64,000 nucleotides of DNA from Buddleja alternifolia (GCA_019426215.1 CM033399.1:37209022-37273021); one strand, 5' to 3'. Positions 22,045-35,526 are shown, counted from the stretch's first letter. Made by a program: numbers and translations. The notes: generated by a model not told the origin, from the letters alone.

Positions 22045-23641
22045 ATGGAACGAGGTACAATTTCTAATAATAAACTTAGTTTCCTTTGTGAGGATATAAT
22101 TTTTCATGTTATGGGAAGGTTATCAAGGGATGCATGCATTGTGGAGGCTGCCCGATTAGGTCTTTTATCAAAATATTTTCAACATTGTTGGTATTCCATC
22201 CCTACTCTTTTATTCGATATTAACCGTTTCGAACAAAGGGGTTATCATGGTTTATTTTATTCATTTTGTTAATCGCACTATACTTGAACATAATGAAAGT
22301 GTGGTTGAAACTTTGAGCTTTGAGTTACCAATGGGGGCGAGGCATTGCATTCGATAAGGCAAGAGTGGGTGGCTTTTGGAATAGATCATTCTGTGCGCAT
22401 ACTGAAATTAGTCGGTCGGTTATCCACTTCACTCCCCAACGGTCTGTTTTTCTCACAAACTGTTATTCAGTTAAAATTATATCTACCGAACTACATTGTT
22501 AGGTGGGAAGATAGATATAATTTACGAAATTTAAAAAGACTCATATTGAAGTACATTGTGCTGTATGATAACACATTTTCTTTACGACTTGGAAAATGGT
22601 GTCCTCAGTTGAATGATTTGCAGTTATTCAATTGTGATTTTAGAGGACTAACAGAATTTCAGGCATATTTGCCTTCTGTAAAAATATTCAAGATGGCATT
22701 CAATCGAGCCCAAGGAAATGTGAATATAAAAATACACTTCCCCAATGTAGATGTCCTTGTTATTTTATTGAAACAAGATGAACAGGGTCCCGGTCATTTA
22801 CAAGTAATGGGGCCGTTAGCTCGTTCTCTACAGTGGATAGTACACCGTCATGTACAATACATCGGATCAACTTGCTCAACATATCGACTACTTCGAGAGT
22901 TTGTAAAAATGACGAAAGAATTGCTGTCCAGCGAACGAGCACGTGTGCCGGTTGATTTTGTTAGGGTATATCTATATATCATTGTTTGAATAAGTGCAAA
23001 TGCTTTTAAGAAGTTTTTTTGATTTTTTTTAATTGTTTGGTTAGAGGTTGGCGCATGTGGAGTCTCTACATCGCATTATGGCGAGGTATTTTTTTGTTAA
23101 TATGCACTGTCTAGAGATCAGATCTTCGAAGCTGCTTGACAATCTTGCTGTCACATTGGTGCTCATCAGTAGATGTACAGGCTTGAATAAACTTAAAGTC
23201 GATTTGGTGGTAATATTTTAAGTTTTATTGTTTGTGGTTTATTAGTTATTACATGGTTTATTAAACACGTTTTTTGTTTGGTCTTCTAAAATAAAATTGT
23301 AATTGACTTAACATGTGTAGGGTGCACCATGGGAAAATGCGGGCATTAGTGTATCCAACTACGTAAAGGACTGGAAGTTGCAAACAATGGGATTGGAGTC
23401 ATTGAAAGAGGTCACGATATTCAACTTCTCGAGTTCTGATTGCGAGCTAAGCTACATTTTGTACGTGTTGTCGCAAACAACTGAGTTGGATACACTAAAT
23501 ATTTACTGTGTTAATCAATTTTTTGATGATGTAATTGGTGTGTATAAGAGGGCATCAATTAGAGCATATGAAGGTACCGCGTCAAAAAATGTGCAAATTC
23601 GTTTCATAAAAGGGGCTTACCCTATAATAAGAGTAGAATGA
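22045..23641 (+). pseudogene. F-box/FBD-LRR-like gene, second copy, frameshifted
   Basis: Exons correspond to 22045-22965, 23045-23209 and 23321-23641. Relative to 7586-9185 there is a 2 bp loss near 22253 (ggtttattttat versus ggtttagatttt) and a 1 bp loss near 22337 (gggggcgagg versus gggggccgagg). Together they remove 3 bp, so the frame is restored after about 85 bases, but a stop falls in between. All splice sites are preserved and the rest of the sequence is virtually identical. The lesions may be sequencing errors. Confidence 0.7.
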
Positions 23642-24084
23642 AAATTGCACAATAATTTTACAGTAGTTCGAAATATCAATTTGATCCAACAATGTACTTA
23701 ATTTGAATATGAATGTACGAGGTCAAGCAATTTGCACAAGGGCACTTAATTTCACATTCTTTGCCAAGATGTTTCATAACGAAATTTATAAATGAATCAA
23801 CTCCAAAAAGTTCTCACCCAGTTCATTTTAATTAACAATTAGTAAAACTAACATAAACAAATTCAAAGCAACATCCATAGTGAATAAGACCGCAGCATTC
23901 GATAATTGCATTTCAAAGTCCAAAAGCATGAACAAATAATTAACCGAGTATTATTGCAGATGGATACACAACACTATTAATCCAAAGAGTGAGGTGAAAA
24001 ATAGTAGTTTGGAAAAAAAACCCAAAAAAAAATCCAACTCCATGGCCTAAGGAGTGGTTATTTACGTTGGATTCATTTATAACA

Positions 24085-26895
24085 TCAAGTCCTTTTCCGC
24101 TTGGAAAACCGTATGATGGGTACATGTTCATCATCGGAATCAGCTACACAAATCCAGCGAAAGCTATATAAGTGGGTATGTTTTAAGGAAAACAACAGTT
24201 ACAAGAATATGTGCAATAAAACGTAAGTGCATACCAGGAAGTATTAATTTGCGAGGGCCTTTTTCAACAAGCGGATTGACATCAACGTCTGAATCGCAAG
24301 GTATAGGTTCTTCTATGGGAGCACACATTGTGGTGGACGACAAGCAAGGAGGAACCTTATCCTTGTAAACCAGTTTATCTGAGCAACGTGGAACGTATAA
24401 ATTAGACAAGGGAAAAAAATCATGAAAGATGTCGTAATCTCAAAGAAGACACAGAGCCAACCACTATCAAACAGCTTCTTTGTAGTTGTAGTGGAAGAAA
24501 CAAGGTTGAGAGTGTGACTTTGAGTTCCAGCAGGCGTAGAGCTAAGCTTTGCTTCTGCTGCTATCAGGTTATCTGCGTGGGCCACACCTGCACAAATTTA
24601 TAAACTTAAATAAATATCTGAGGATGTGGAAAATGGTTGATGGATAAAGTTGAGGTAGGAAGATGTATGGTCTTGCCAGTAGGGGTAGTTGATTTCGAAC
24701 CCTCTAAAGAGTCGTGCAAAGGTGATAACTGAGTGAGCGAAACAGCTTTGCCCTTATCATCTTTACCAGGTCCAAGATCAGGTGTGTCAGTCATTGTCAT
24801 GTCTTCATTTTCATCGATAATATCTGTGATTATATACTGGTCCTCTTCACCATGGTTTCGCAAGATGTGCTTTTTCCTAACAGTGAAAACGCATGCCTTC
24901 TTGTTGAGTTGTTCGTTTGCAAAATGCATGAAACCATTGAGCCCCTGAAAGTTAGTAAATGTCAGCTATGATATGATAGGCAATTTGATAGCTGAAACCA
25001 GTCAGAGACCACTCACCATACAATGATCATTCATGCAATCCGCCGCATTACGCCTAAGCAGTTTTTCAGCAATTTCACCAAATGCAAATGCATCAACATC
25101 GGCGTCTTTATCATAAAGCATGATTGATACCTTAGCCCTGAAGTTTCTATAGTCAATAACCTATGACAGCCCCAATCATGAACTTAATACACATATGTGA
25201 TATGTCTGACCTGGGAATTGCAACGTGCAGTTCTTGGCAACGAGAACACTCAAATTCCCACCCTACTTCAGCAGTCGTAGAGGATGGGCATTTGTCGCAT
25301 GCAACGTAGAAGCATCGTTGCTCCATATTTGTAATTTTTGCATAGGCTTCAACCCGCGTTTTCCCCATCTTTTTTAACGACCACAAGAGATGGACCATAT
25401 CAATAAATTTAATTAGTAAGCCTCCGGACAGATTCATTTTTAACATAATAAATAAACTAATGCAAGTGTATGATATACCTCTGTCGAATTCAGAAGTGAA
25501 CTAATATCCATTAACTTAACGGAATTTGCAGAAGTTGATGCACCTGATCTTGAGAGATAACTTCGGTTGACAGCAATTTCGCGCAGAACGTCAACATTTT
25601 TTCGTTTCCTACATCTCAGTCACAATCGATCAAACACGCATTCAACGTGCAAATAATGTAAATGCTAGTATGCTGACTTCAAATGAATGATTAAATAGTT
25701 TGTACATGAACTTGATGAACAATGACATTACCATGCAGTAAGCTTCGCAGCCTCAGGTATGGGGGGATTAATAATGGCACCAGACGAAGCCGTTGACCCT
25801 AAAGAAATTCCTGAAGTGAAAATATATGCACAATATGAACAATACCAATATCATACACATATTAAAATAAACAGCAACGGAGAATATGCACAATATGAAC
25901 AACGCAAATATCATACACATATTAAAATAAACAGCAGAGGAGCTTTAATATATACCATAATAAGTGTTCACTATAAACCTAGTGAATTTAACGACCGGCA
26001 TATTATGGGAGTCTACTTTGAGCTTCGTCCCGAAGTCTTCAACCAAATTACTCCAAAGCGTCAGGGCGTATGGTTTTAAACTGATAGACACGAATAGACC
26101 ATTAAATCTATGATATTTCAATTCAAACTGTAGCATAATTCAAAAGAATGTACAGTTACGGACTCTGAATCGATGACACCCAGGTCCTGAACAGTGATAT
26201 CCCTCCCACGCGAAACAATAGTGCGTTGGGGCATTTTGTCAATAACAACCACGAGAACATCTACAAAAACACCAACTCAGTGGGCAATCAGTCAGCAATG
26301 AAAGTAATGGAAGGCATAGTGGTTAAACTGCACATACAGATAAATAATAAGCGAGTAAACAAATGCAAAATCCCCAAAATACATTACCAATTAAAGATTT
26401 GCTCCCAACGAGAGATGGTAGTTCTGATAAACGAGTGAAGAGCGATGCATTTTCAGAACTCGTTGTAAAACCATCATCGACCTTCAATATAGCGGTTTTA
26501 GAGTTTATAATCCACTGGTATGGATTATCAATGATCCTATATTTTTCTTCAATAGGATTAACGCGCGCCCTAGATATAATATATGTGTTATGAACCAGCA
26601 ACGTGTTGGCAAGAGTATTAATGTCACGCTGATACAAAGTGGCAACCACCTTTGAGCCCTGAATTGAAACACACGAATGGTTCAAATAACAAGCAAGAGA
26701 GAAAAAGCGCACACCGGTTCTATTTTATGATAACGGTTAAAAAATTACCTTTTCATCTGCTAATATAATTTTTTGGTACTTGGTGGGACTTGTGGTACTT
26801 TGGCGGGGCTGCATTTTCTCCTCCACCCGGACTTTCACCTTCCACGTGGGGGTTGAAGGCGTAACGTCAGCAATGAAGACCAAATTGGACTGCAT
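24085..26895 (-). CDS. RPA70-like protein, second copy
   Basis: Same exons as the gene at 9629-12439, shifted by 14456 bases, with no difference noticed in the coding segments. OB-fold words (WKVKVRV, INPPIPEA), the C4 zinc finger (CDKC...CSRC) and the RKRT end are all present. If the two Helitron copies are one locus, this is the same gene listed twice. Confidence 0.8.
25822..25941. repeat. 60 bp tandem duplication in RPA intron, second copy
   Basis: Two 60 bp units identical to those at 11366-11485. Confidence 0.75.
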
Positions 26896-27094
26896 CTGAA
26901 CATCATAGAAGAAAGTATAACACAAGAAGGCATGAAACATTGTCTAAACTACATGAATACAGCACATACACAGACATCGCAGAAAATCCAAGCACGAAAA
27001 ATAGAAGTTGCATTGAAAACAACCGTTCCAATCATATTAACTAACACATAAACAACACGTTGACAACAAAAGGTATCGACTGACACACTTAACA

Positions 27095-30000
27095 TCAACA
27101 AGACGATAGCTTAAATATCTCAGGGTAAACAATATTTTTGGTACTATGAAGAGGTAAATGAGTATCATCGTGCGAGATTGGGCGTATGAGAATTTTCACG
27201 TTAGAGGAGGTGCGGGCCCTTGAGATGGCCACGTATAATTGACCATGGGAAAAAACAGGTTCCTGCAAATAGATTCCGACATAGTCCAATGTTTGTCCTT
27301 GAGCCTTATTAATGGTCATTGCAAAAGCACAGCCGCAGTGGAAATTGATGGCGCTTGAAAGGAATGGGACACTTTATCTTATCAGAAGCTTGCAGGGGAA
27401 TTCTTGGAATGAATACATGCCGACCTTTGTAGTCTCCTATAGCCACTTTAGCTGCAATCAAACGAGGGCCTAGATGGCAAACAATAAGGCGTGTGCCATT
27501 GCACAATCCCTCAGATGGGTCCAAATTTCTGAGTAACATCACTGGGCAATTTAGCTTTAGCACAAGATGGTGAGGAGGTAACCCACTAACAGAAACTGAA
27601 TTTAGGTAATCTCCATATTCACTCTGCTGCCCTGGATCATCAGTTTTATTGAAGCTCATATATTCGACAGGAAGTCCCGGGAATTTATCTATAAGTTGTG
27701 CATTAATATCATCAACAATATCATTCTTCGGTGTCAATATGGCACGATTGACAACGAAAAATGGATCAGCGGTGTCAGAGTAAAAAGAAGGGAATACACA
27801 GTTGATTAATTGACTTAATGAGTCGGCAGGATTGACAAAAGGAATGCACAGATGTGATGGCAATTGTATTATATCATCGATGACACAAGGATGGGTACCG
27901 TCACCGATACTGAGCAAGAGATCAATGAACATAGGATCATCACGGGCACGCATGTTGACATGTAGCCTAAGCTTTCGGATTGAAGGCCATAAAAATGAAC
28001 TAACAAGACTGGCCCCAACCATATCATCGCGAGAACCTCCCACAATTATAGGGAGTGTCTGCCTAAAATCCCCGCCAAACAGAACAACCTTACCACCGAA
28101 AAGTAAATCTGAATCGCAGACATCACGGAGTAATGTATCCAGCGCCTCGACAACACATTTGTTCGCCATTGTCGCCTCATCCCAAACTATCAATTTGGCC
28201 ACCTTAATCAATCGCCCTAAACTGCTCTGCTTACTAAGCTTTGAATTAGCATTATCATCAAACTCGAGAGGGAATTTAAACCTCGAATGAGCTGTGCGCC
28301 CGCCTGGTAACAAAGAGGCAGCTACACCAGATGTGGCAACTGATAAAGCTATGTGATCATGCGACCGCACATATGCAAGAATAGATCTATAGAGAAAAGT
28401 CTTCCCTGACCCTCCAGGGCCATCAATAAAGAATGCGCCCCCCACATCACCATCTAAGGCAGAAATAATCAAGTCGAATGCTTCCCTTTGACAAGCATTT
28501 AGCATAGATGCTGAAATCAAGTCTTGCGGGGACACGATAATTGACTTCTCCCTAGCTATTTCGGTGCAGAATTTCTGTTCTTCAGTTAGTCGAATGGACT
28601 GTTCAGACAAAGAGTAGTCATTTATACTTTTTCCCATTGATTGCAGGATACAATGTATGGATTGTAAAGCCTTTTGTTGAGCTACAGCATCACTGACGTG
28701 TGGTTGTTTGCTGAAATCCTGAGAAAGTTGTAGATGGAATGAGTGCCAGAGATGGACTGGATCACCTGGAGCGCAGTAAACTAAAATAGTGGCAAAGAGG
28801 CGACGAAGACTGGGAGCCATCTGATGTAAAGAAGCCTCTTCTAAGCAGTCCGAAATATATGAGTCGTTCTCTAATAATCCCAGATGCAGTGCAGCCTCAC
28901 GAAACGTAGGATATTCAAGACCGTTAACTGTTCGCAGGAATTGAGCCGAAGGTGGACACCGAATATTATTAAGTAAAATACGCTTGAAAAAACGTTCTCC
29001 TTCACAAGGATTGACTGTAACCAAGCGACCAACCACCTCTTTTTTGGCACGTACAGACCAAGACCGCGCATAATTGTTCCACACATAATGCTCAGGAAAT
29101 TCTCTATATAACAGGTTGAGTTGATGTGCTTTTCTATCAAGAGCATTTGTTCTAAAGAATTCAGTTAGCATTGTTCGCTGAGAGAGAGGATTAGTAATAA
29201 TGTCAAGCAAGGGAGCCTGTCGACCAAACCTGATTACATGTTGATTTTCCAGATGGACCTGGAGAACAATAACAGGAGGATGCATGTCGCTAAGGGCAAA
29301 TCCATATATTCTCCAGTGGGCCTCCGGAGCTGCTACCCACCTGCCAGTTTGGAAATTACGAATTTCATCGTCTGCTTGTGCATCAGAATCCCCAACAATG
29401 TTATAAGCAACCCTATCATGTCCTTTGTATATATACTTGTACAAATACTTTACAAGCTTTATATCACAACATATCTCCACATTGATGTGGCAGTTGTACT
29501 TTGCCAGCAAGTACGGATTGTAGGGAACGACCCACCTATTATCAAGTCTAGATTTTCTGACAACCACAAAATCGCCATTCTCCCTCCTCCTGTACATGGG
29601 GTAAGAGTTCGAACCAATATGCGTTGTGGCAATGAATTTTTTAGGGTAGTGGTTCTTGCAATTGCCATCGCGCATGCAAACATTCGTTGGGTTCAAATCC
29701 CCGCACGGCCCATGCAGCATGTGTTTTATAACGTAGGACCGAAGGAATGGATGTGAGGACGCACTGGGCAACTCTGCTGATATTATGCCATCGTATATAT
29801 CTGCCGTCAAGATTTTGTGTGAAGGATTTAAAATCACAAGCCAGTGTACGTGGGGCAATCCACGCTTTTGAAATTCTACTACATAGACATACGCAGCCAC
29901 GGACCCGAACACTTTCTTCCTAACAATATCATTCTTCATTTCATCCAACTTTGCCTTGAATACCCTTGCAAGAAGATCAGGTCGGTCTTCGGCACGTTCA

Positions 30001-32580
30001 TGCTTCAAGAGCGAATCTGCAATCTCTGGCCACGCTGGATTGCATGTCATTGTAAGGAAGATATCAGGCTTGCCAAATTTTTGGACCAAAGCCATAGCAT
30101 TGACATAGCGCCGTCGCATATCCCGAGGACCCCCAATGAAAGAGGAAGGCAAGACAAAACGTCGACCAACTGCGTTAGGGTTATTCTGACCATCCACTGA
30201 CATACTATCTACGACGCTCTGGTAAGTATCTGTGCGCATATCAAGTTGTCGCTGCTCTGACCTGTAATAATCCAAGCGCTGAGTCTCCAATTTAATATAC
30301 ATGTCAATTACAAACTGCTGGCATAATCTTCCAAAGTGAAGCAGATAAGATTTATCCCGAGGACGTAACTGAAACAAGTAACAATAATATTGGCGAAGTG
30401 ACACATAAGATCCCCGCTCACTACCATCTTCTAAAACTGAAAAAATGACAGAAGAACAAGAATCAGGCTAGCTTTCGTGGTCAGGAAATAATTCACAAAG
30501 TAAAAAAAAAACAATGATGCAGAAGAATATTTCAAGATGGGGAAACACATTGGAGTTAGTACTTGGTAGGTTACTATTTTGGTGGAGTCAAAATAATACT
30601 TGTTAGTTTACAAAACTGAACAAAATAAAAAATGAAAGGGGGATAATACAATCAATACTAAAAAAACGTAAATACCTTGATTTTATACTCACGTGGAGCT
30701 TTCAATAAGCATATTTGCCATAATTCCCTAGATAGCTTTTTTTTAGAACAGCTTTTCCCAAGGGAATTTATGAAAAAAATGAGACAAGCTAAGATTTATT
30801 TCCTTAAATTGGTTGGGAACTGATTTATAGAATAATTGGCAGCCATATTTTCTTAAAGAATAATTGGAAGCCAAGTTACGAAGACAGTCCAAAGAATGGA
30901 TTACTTGGGAAATTAAAAATGCACTTTACAAAATGTCTTTATACCATAAATAGTTTAAAGGCAATTAGGAAATACTTCTTTAGTGATTTTCTAATTACAT
31001 GTGTTACCACAAATGAGTAGTAGATTTTGAAAAACTGCAAGGAAATTGCATTGCTCATCGAAAGCAATAACCGACCATTTTCACATTTTCATTTACATCT
31101 TTAAAACTCAAAAGGCATGAAATCCACATGAAGGGGGAAAAAGATTGAAAGCAAGAAACATGTACGAGCAGTTTGTACTCATGTGGTCAAAACATATTAG
31201 GTGACAATAATATTTTGCGCAAGCCAATGCTAGGGAGGTCTAAAAAACAATGTACAAAATGCAATGCAGAACATCGAAAAAGAGCACCATACCATCAGCT
31301 TCATTTTGCAATAGAACTGCAGCCGATTCAGCAAGATTGGGAGAGATCAATGACGCAGACTCTCCAAACGCATGATGGCCAGTGTCAACTACAGGATGTT
31401 GAGTGTGTTTCCTATGCTTGGAGATCCGAGAGTGCCATCCAGGTTCGCCTCTTGGGAACAACAATGGATATTGGAGGGGGTCATAACAGCCGTAATAATA
31501 TTTAATTGTATGGCTTGTATCTTCATTGACATAAACACGTATGTCCCGTGTGATGGTCTCGTTTGATGGATCAGCCTCCTTCCATATTGCGCCAACTTGA
31601 GAAACGGAAGGCAAGTTGAAAGTGTGCTGATCCAGGGCAGGTGTACTACGCAGCACAATGGTATAATTCACCAAAGGAGTATAGTGGCGGAGGCTTCTGA
31701 AAAAGCGACAATAAGGATTGTCCCTGAGCATATGCACAAGGCTAGCAACCAAGTCAGGATTCAAATGAAAGCTACGCTGACCGGTGGTACGCACCAGCCC
31801 ATCAAACTCATGAAAATACAAATCTAAATTTGAAGCAGCCGGTGCATCGTCCCTCAGGCTGCGAATATAGTGATACACCATGCCTTGAACAACCAGCGTG
31901 TATATGCCCTTGTTTGACCAGCAATAATTTTTATCAGCCTTCATACCAATGGACGTGAATGCGAGATAATTGTTGTAAGACCTTATGTGCCGCCTAAATT
32001 CAACGGAAATCTCGGACTCTCCAATAAGAAGGTCGGTCAACCCGGGCAACATTTCACGCGGGGCCAAGGAAACCTGACCCTCCCCACAACAAAAACCAGG
32101 AGGCTCGCGATAAAATCGCAAGGCATTACAATAGACACAAGGAGCTACATCCGGAAGTATCCACGGCTCAAGGGGCAGATCGTCTATAAGGCTCATATTT
32201 CTCCTCCTTTTTCGGGTGGAGGGAACAGGGGCTGGAGAACAAAAAAACAGGAAACCATAAGACAAGACGAAACAAAAGAAAACCAATAGCCAAAAGAACA
32301 GTTACAACAATCGAAACAGGGTACCAAGTGAATGATCCTCCGCACGAGAAGAAGCCACCCTGATATCCACATGCTGTTCAGTAGAAGCGTGTAGTGGTTC
32401 GGGTCTAACACTGACGGAGCAACTTACTAAGTCATCACTTAACACTTGCTTAGCAGCTAAAAATGCCTTTCTCTTGGCACTCCGAACTAACCTTCGCCCT
32501 AACAAAGATGCTTGATGTTGCTCTGTGGACCGTGCTGCATATCTCTGACGGCGAGCTCGATTCTTAGCATCTCGATCCAT
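27095..32580 (-). CDS. Helitron Rep/helicase, second copy, one frameshift
   Basis: Three exons join in phase on the minus strand: 32325-32580, 31293-32231 and 27095-30436. Apart from one extra A the total is 4536 bases, about 1511 residues, a normal size for plant Helitrons. The N-terminus (MDRDAKNRARRQRYA) is basic as in the family. Rep motifs (HUH near residue 590, YxxxY near 730) and PIF1 helicase motifs (Walker A near 1085, DEA box, GGDFRQTLPI, C-terminal VAISRART) are present. The one defect is an A4 run at 27323-27326 (A3 in the first copy), which splits off the last 74 residues including the TINKAQGQT motif. The enzyme would cleave and rejoin DNA at element ends and unwind it during rolling-circle transposition. 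Confidence 0.85.
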
Positions 32581-33833
32581 GCACACAACAATCTCTAAAC
32601 ACTTTGGTGCGATAATCCAAAGAGGTAATATACCGCAAAATGACGCATGACAACAAAAAAATCCCCGCATGAATACCAGTTACAAACATGGAACACATAG
32701 GCAGCCAAAACCAAACAAGCACCACCCAACCTAACCTAGTTAAGACACCCCAAAGGCATGACCACGTTCGATCATAGCAAAAGTATCAGGGAGAAATAGG
32801 AAAAATCTTCGAGTTTTCATTTTTTAAATAAGAAAACATGATTGTTTTTTATATTCCTTAAACCTGACCCGACAAATCAGGGTTGATAGTTTTTAATCAT
32901 GGCGACACGGACCCTATATAAGACTTCAAATAAAAGGAGAAAAATGTCACAACTTGTGACAATTTGAAATTGAACACAAAACCTCTCGCATGAAAGTGGA
33001 AGTCTTACTTAGAATTTAGATCATAGAGATAAGTAGTTATGCTCTCAATACAAAAACTTTTGAAAGATTTAGGTCAGCGTAGAAAGTTTCAGAATCACCA
33101 CATAGCAAGAACTCGCACTCCTCGCATTTACGTCAATAAGTGATAAGAATTTATGGCAAATTCAATTTCGAAATTTGGTATTGATTGAACAAGTGCAATT
33201 TGAAAGTGGAATGAATTGTAGTTGTAAATTAGGGCCGAAAGATGCATCACACTACTTAATAGTTAATATTCAATCTGAAATCAATTGTTAAAATCTCATA
33301 TTGTTGAACACATATTTTACTTTTTTGGAAAAACAATCATATTGTTTTATTCAATAAAAGTTTACGGTACAAATGTGTATCCAATCAATGTGAGGCATTA
33401 GTTAAAGATTGAGACTAAAATTGAACATACACATATTTATTGGACGAAAAGTGTGATTTACCTAATAAATCCCTAAAAATACTGTTCAATCAAAACACCC
33501 CTCATACACTAAATTTTCATTCGAAAAACTACAATTGATTAATTTTAAATTTAGGATGCTAAGGGTGTTTAAGTTCATAAATTTATTAACCCTACATGTT
33601 GGGGGGTTTTGGAATGAAAAGTTGACAAAATGAGTTTTTTGGATTGAAAAATAATTTCATGGGTTTTTATGATATTAAAATTTATCTTTAGGGGGTTTTA
33701 ACAATTTTTCAATTACTATTGAACTAAGCTTATATGTGACCTAAGTGGATTAAATGCAGACGTTATTGTAAAATTTTATTTTTAAAAAGACCCTGAAACG
33801 ACTTTCAATCTTTTTTATATCATTTCATATAGA
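32581..33833. other. Helitron 5' region upstream of Rep/helicase
   Basis: No gene. Presumably the promoter and 5' subterminal region of the Helitron. Short words resembling 'aaaccccccaac' recur in both orientations (33490-33710), hinting at an old inserted repeat. The first copy covers only the part up to the equivalent of 33395. Confidence 0.5.
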
Positions 33834-34732
33834 TTGAGAGTTTACTAATTATTATCGTAAAGCTAATGATTTTAATAATAAAACTTCAAAATTGTATATA
33901 TTTATTTCCGTAAATTTTATTTAGTGTATTATTATAAATTAATATCTTATTATGTATTTTATTGAATACTACTTTGAGAAAAATGGATAGTGTGAGCCGG
34001 AAGGATACAAGTCCAAAGTTCGTAATAAGTGTGAGCTAACTTTGAGCCAACCTATTGTCATCACATAGGTTATAAAATACCATGTAAAATTGGGACCATA
34101 ATCATGAAATTAATGTTGTCGGAGAAATAGATGGGTTTTTTTTATTATAACTTTTTTGTTCTTTATGTGAAATTCGTTAAAATTAGATTAGCATGATATC
34201 GATTATTTGAAGAAAAAAAATATTTTGTGACTGAATACTTGCATATTGTATTTTTAGATAATGAGAGGTCTTTGTGAGTTTTAGGATTCTAAATTTTTTA
34301 TATATTTACAATTATTTTTAATTATTTTTAATTATATATATAAGAAGTCACGCCACCATCACAGCTCCATACCATAAATGGAGCAATCACCACATTTTTC
34401 ACCACTCCCAGAGAGGCAAAATTTATATATCCAAAAATAAATATATATATATTTCATAGAGAAAATCACATCAAGGGACATGCCAAGAATAGGGGTTTCA
34501 ACCTATTTATCTGAAACGAATTTCCCCACTTTCGCTCGAAATAGAAAAGAAAAGAAAAGAAAACTATCACTACTTTAAGACAATAAAACAAATCCAATAA
34601 ATAATAGTATATGTGTAAGACTGATCTAGATAATATTTATCTAGTCCGTGCGTGATAAAAGATAGTGGAATGGTCAGTGGCCTATATGTATGTGGCAGTA
34701 CTGGCAGTGTGGGTGAGCTCCAAGGAAGCCCT
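33834..34732. other. AT-rich intergenic stretch, nothing recognised
   Basis: No supported gene, RNA or bounded repeat. Confidence 0.5.
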
Positions 34733-35047
34733 AATCTCGCTTTATTTTCACTTCCAGCTTTAATGTCGGCAATAGTATGAGTGTGCAGTGATGAATTGTA
34801 GCGTTTGTAATACTGACAGAAGACCCATAACTTCTTTTTTCTTATAGAAGTTCCATCTTTTTTCTTTATATATATATATATATATAATCTCGCTTTATTT
34901 TCACTTCCAGCTTTAATGTCGGCAATTAAAGTGGAGGATGAGTTGTGCAGTCAAGGGGATAAGAAAGAATTGGAGAGGTAGCGTTTGTAATACTGACAGA
35001 AGACCCATAACTTCTTTTTTCTTATAGAAGTTCCATCTTTTTTCTTT
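34733..35047 (+). repeat. Tandem segmental duplication
   Basis: The word 'taatctcgctttattttcac' occurs at about 34733 and 34886. A second shared stretch beginning 'agcgtttgtaatactgacag' occurs near 34800 and 34980 and runs about 68 bp almost unchanged. The right copy has about 28 extra bases in the middle. A (TA)n tract separates the copies. No protein is encoded. Confidence 0.8.
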
Positions 35048-35279
35048 CAGTTTAAACTAACTCAAATCAGGAATACTCAGATCCAGAAAAGGCAATTAGG
35101 GTTTCATGGGGTTACTCATCCTCTTTGATTGTGTCACTCTGTGTGTGTGTACTATATATGAGAACTATGACACTCAAAAAATTATATCCCCATCAATACT
35201 TCTTCAGTTTTTTTATTTATGTACCATTGCCCGCCATTGTCCCCATACTCTTGCTTCAATTCTGCTGACTCATATGTAT

Positions 35280-35526
35280 CGACTTTATGGAGGACCATTG
35301 CTCCAGATCTGTCGTTCAAAGGTGAAAGGTGAAAGGTGAAACATTGCTTCCGTACACCACCGCCCTCCACCAGATCCGCCCTCCACAGTCACGCATCGGC
35401 GACCGGCGGCCTCATCTCACATCACGCAGCCTCCGTCCTTCCAGTCACGCATTCCGGCCTCTTCTCACAGTCCGTCGCCATCCTCCGTCGTCGCCGCAAA
35501 TTGCCCTAAACCACCTTTCATCCCGG
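35280..35526 (+). other. GC-richer segment resembling a 5' leader, unassigned
   Basis: This segment is clearly richer in C and G than its surroundings and ends in a good splice-donor-like word (cccggtaattttc near 35521), as plant first exons do. The reading frame at 35329-35529 is proline/arginine-rich and not recognisable. No downstream partner exon was found. It could be the leader of a lost gene or of a transposon. Confidence 0.25.

Larger units (their letters stand above)
19016..33833 (-). mobile_element. Autonomous Helitron, second assembled copy
   Basis: Same gene order as 4525-18904. The coordinate offset starts near 14490 at the 3' end, falls to about 14456 by 22.3 kb, and then stays nearly constant, so this copy lost about 30 bases in its first 3 kb beside the gap. 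CTAG is at 19016-19019 with host A at 19015. It continues past the point where the first copy stops (33395). A candidate 5' end is at 33833, where the minus strand reads A|TCTATATGAAATG with T at 33834 on the plus strand, matching the 5' TC rule and the TCTATAT start of two other Helitron-like elements here. The right boundary is the uncertain part. Confidence 0.75.

Noticed and set aside
4525..33395. True recent tandem duplication of the Helitron
   Set aside because: Indels cluster at the N gap and the second copy restarts exactly at the element's left flank, so an assembly duplicate is more likely. This is not excluded without reads.
33405..33416. Alternative Helitron 5' end near gattgaga
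   Set aside because: The flanking base does not fit the A-T rule as well as 33833, and it lacks the TCTATAT start seen in the other elements.
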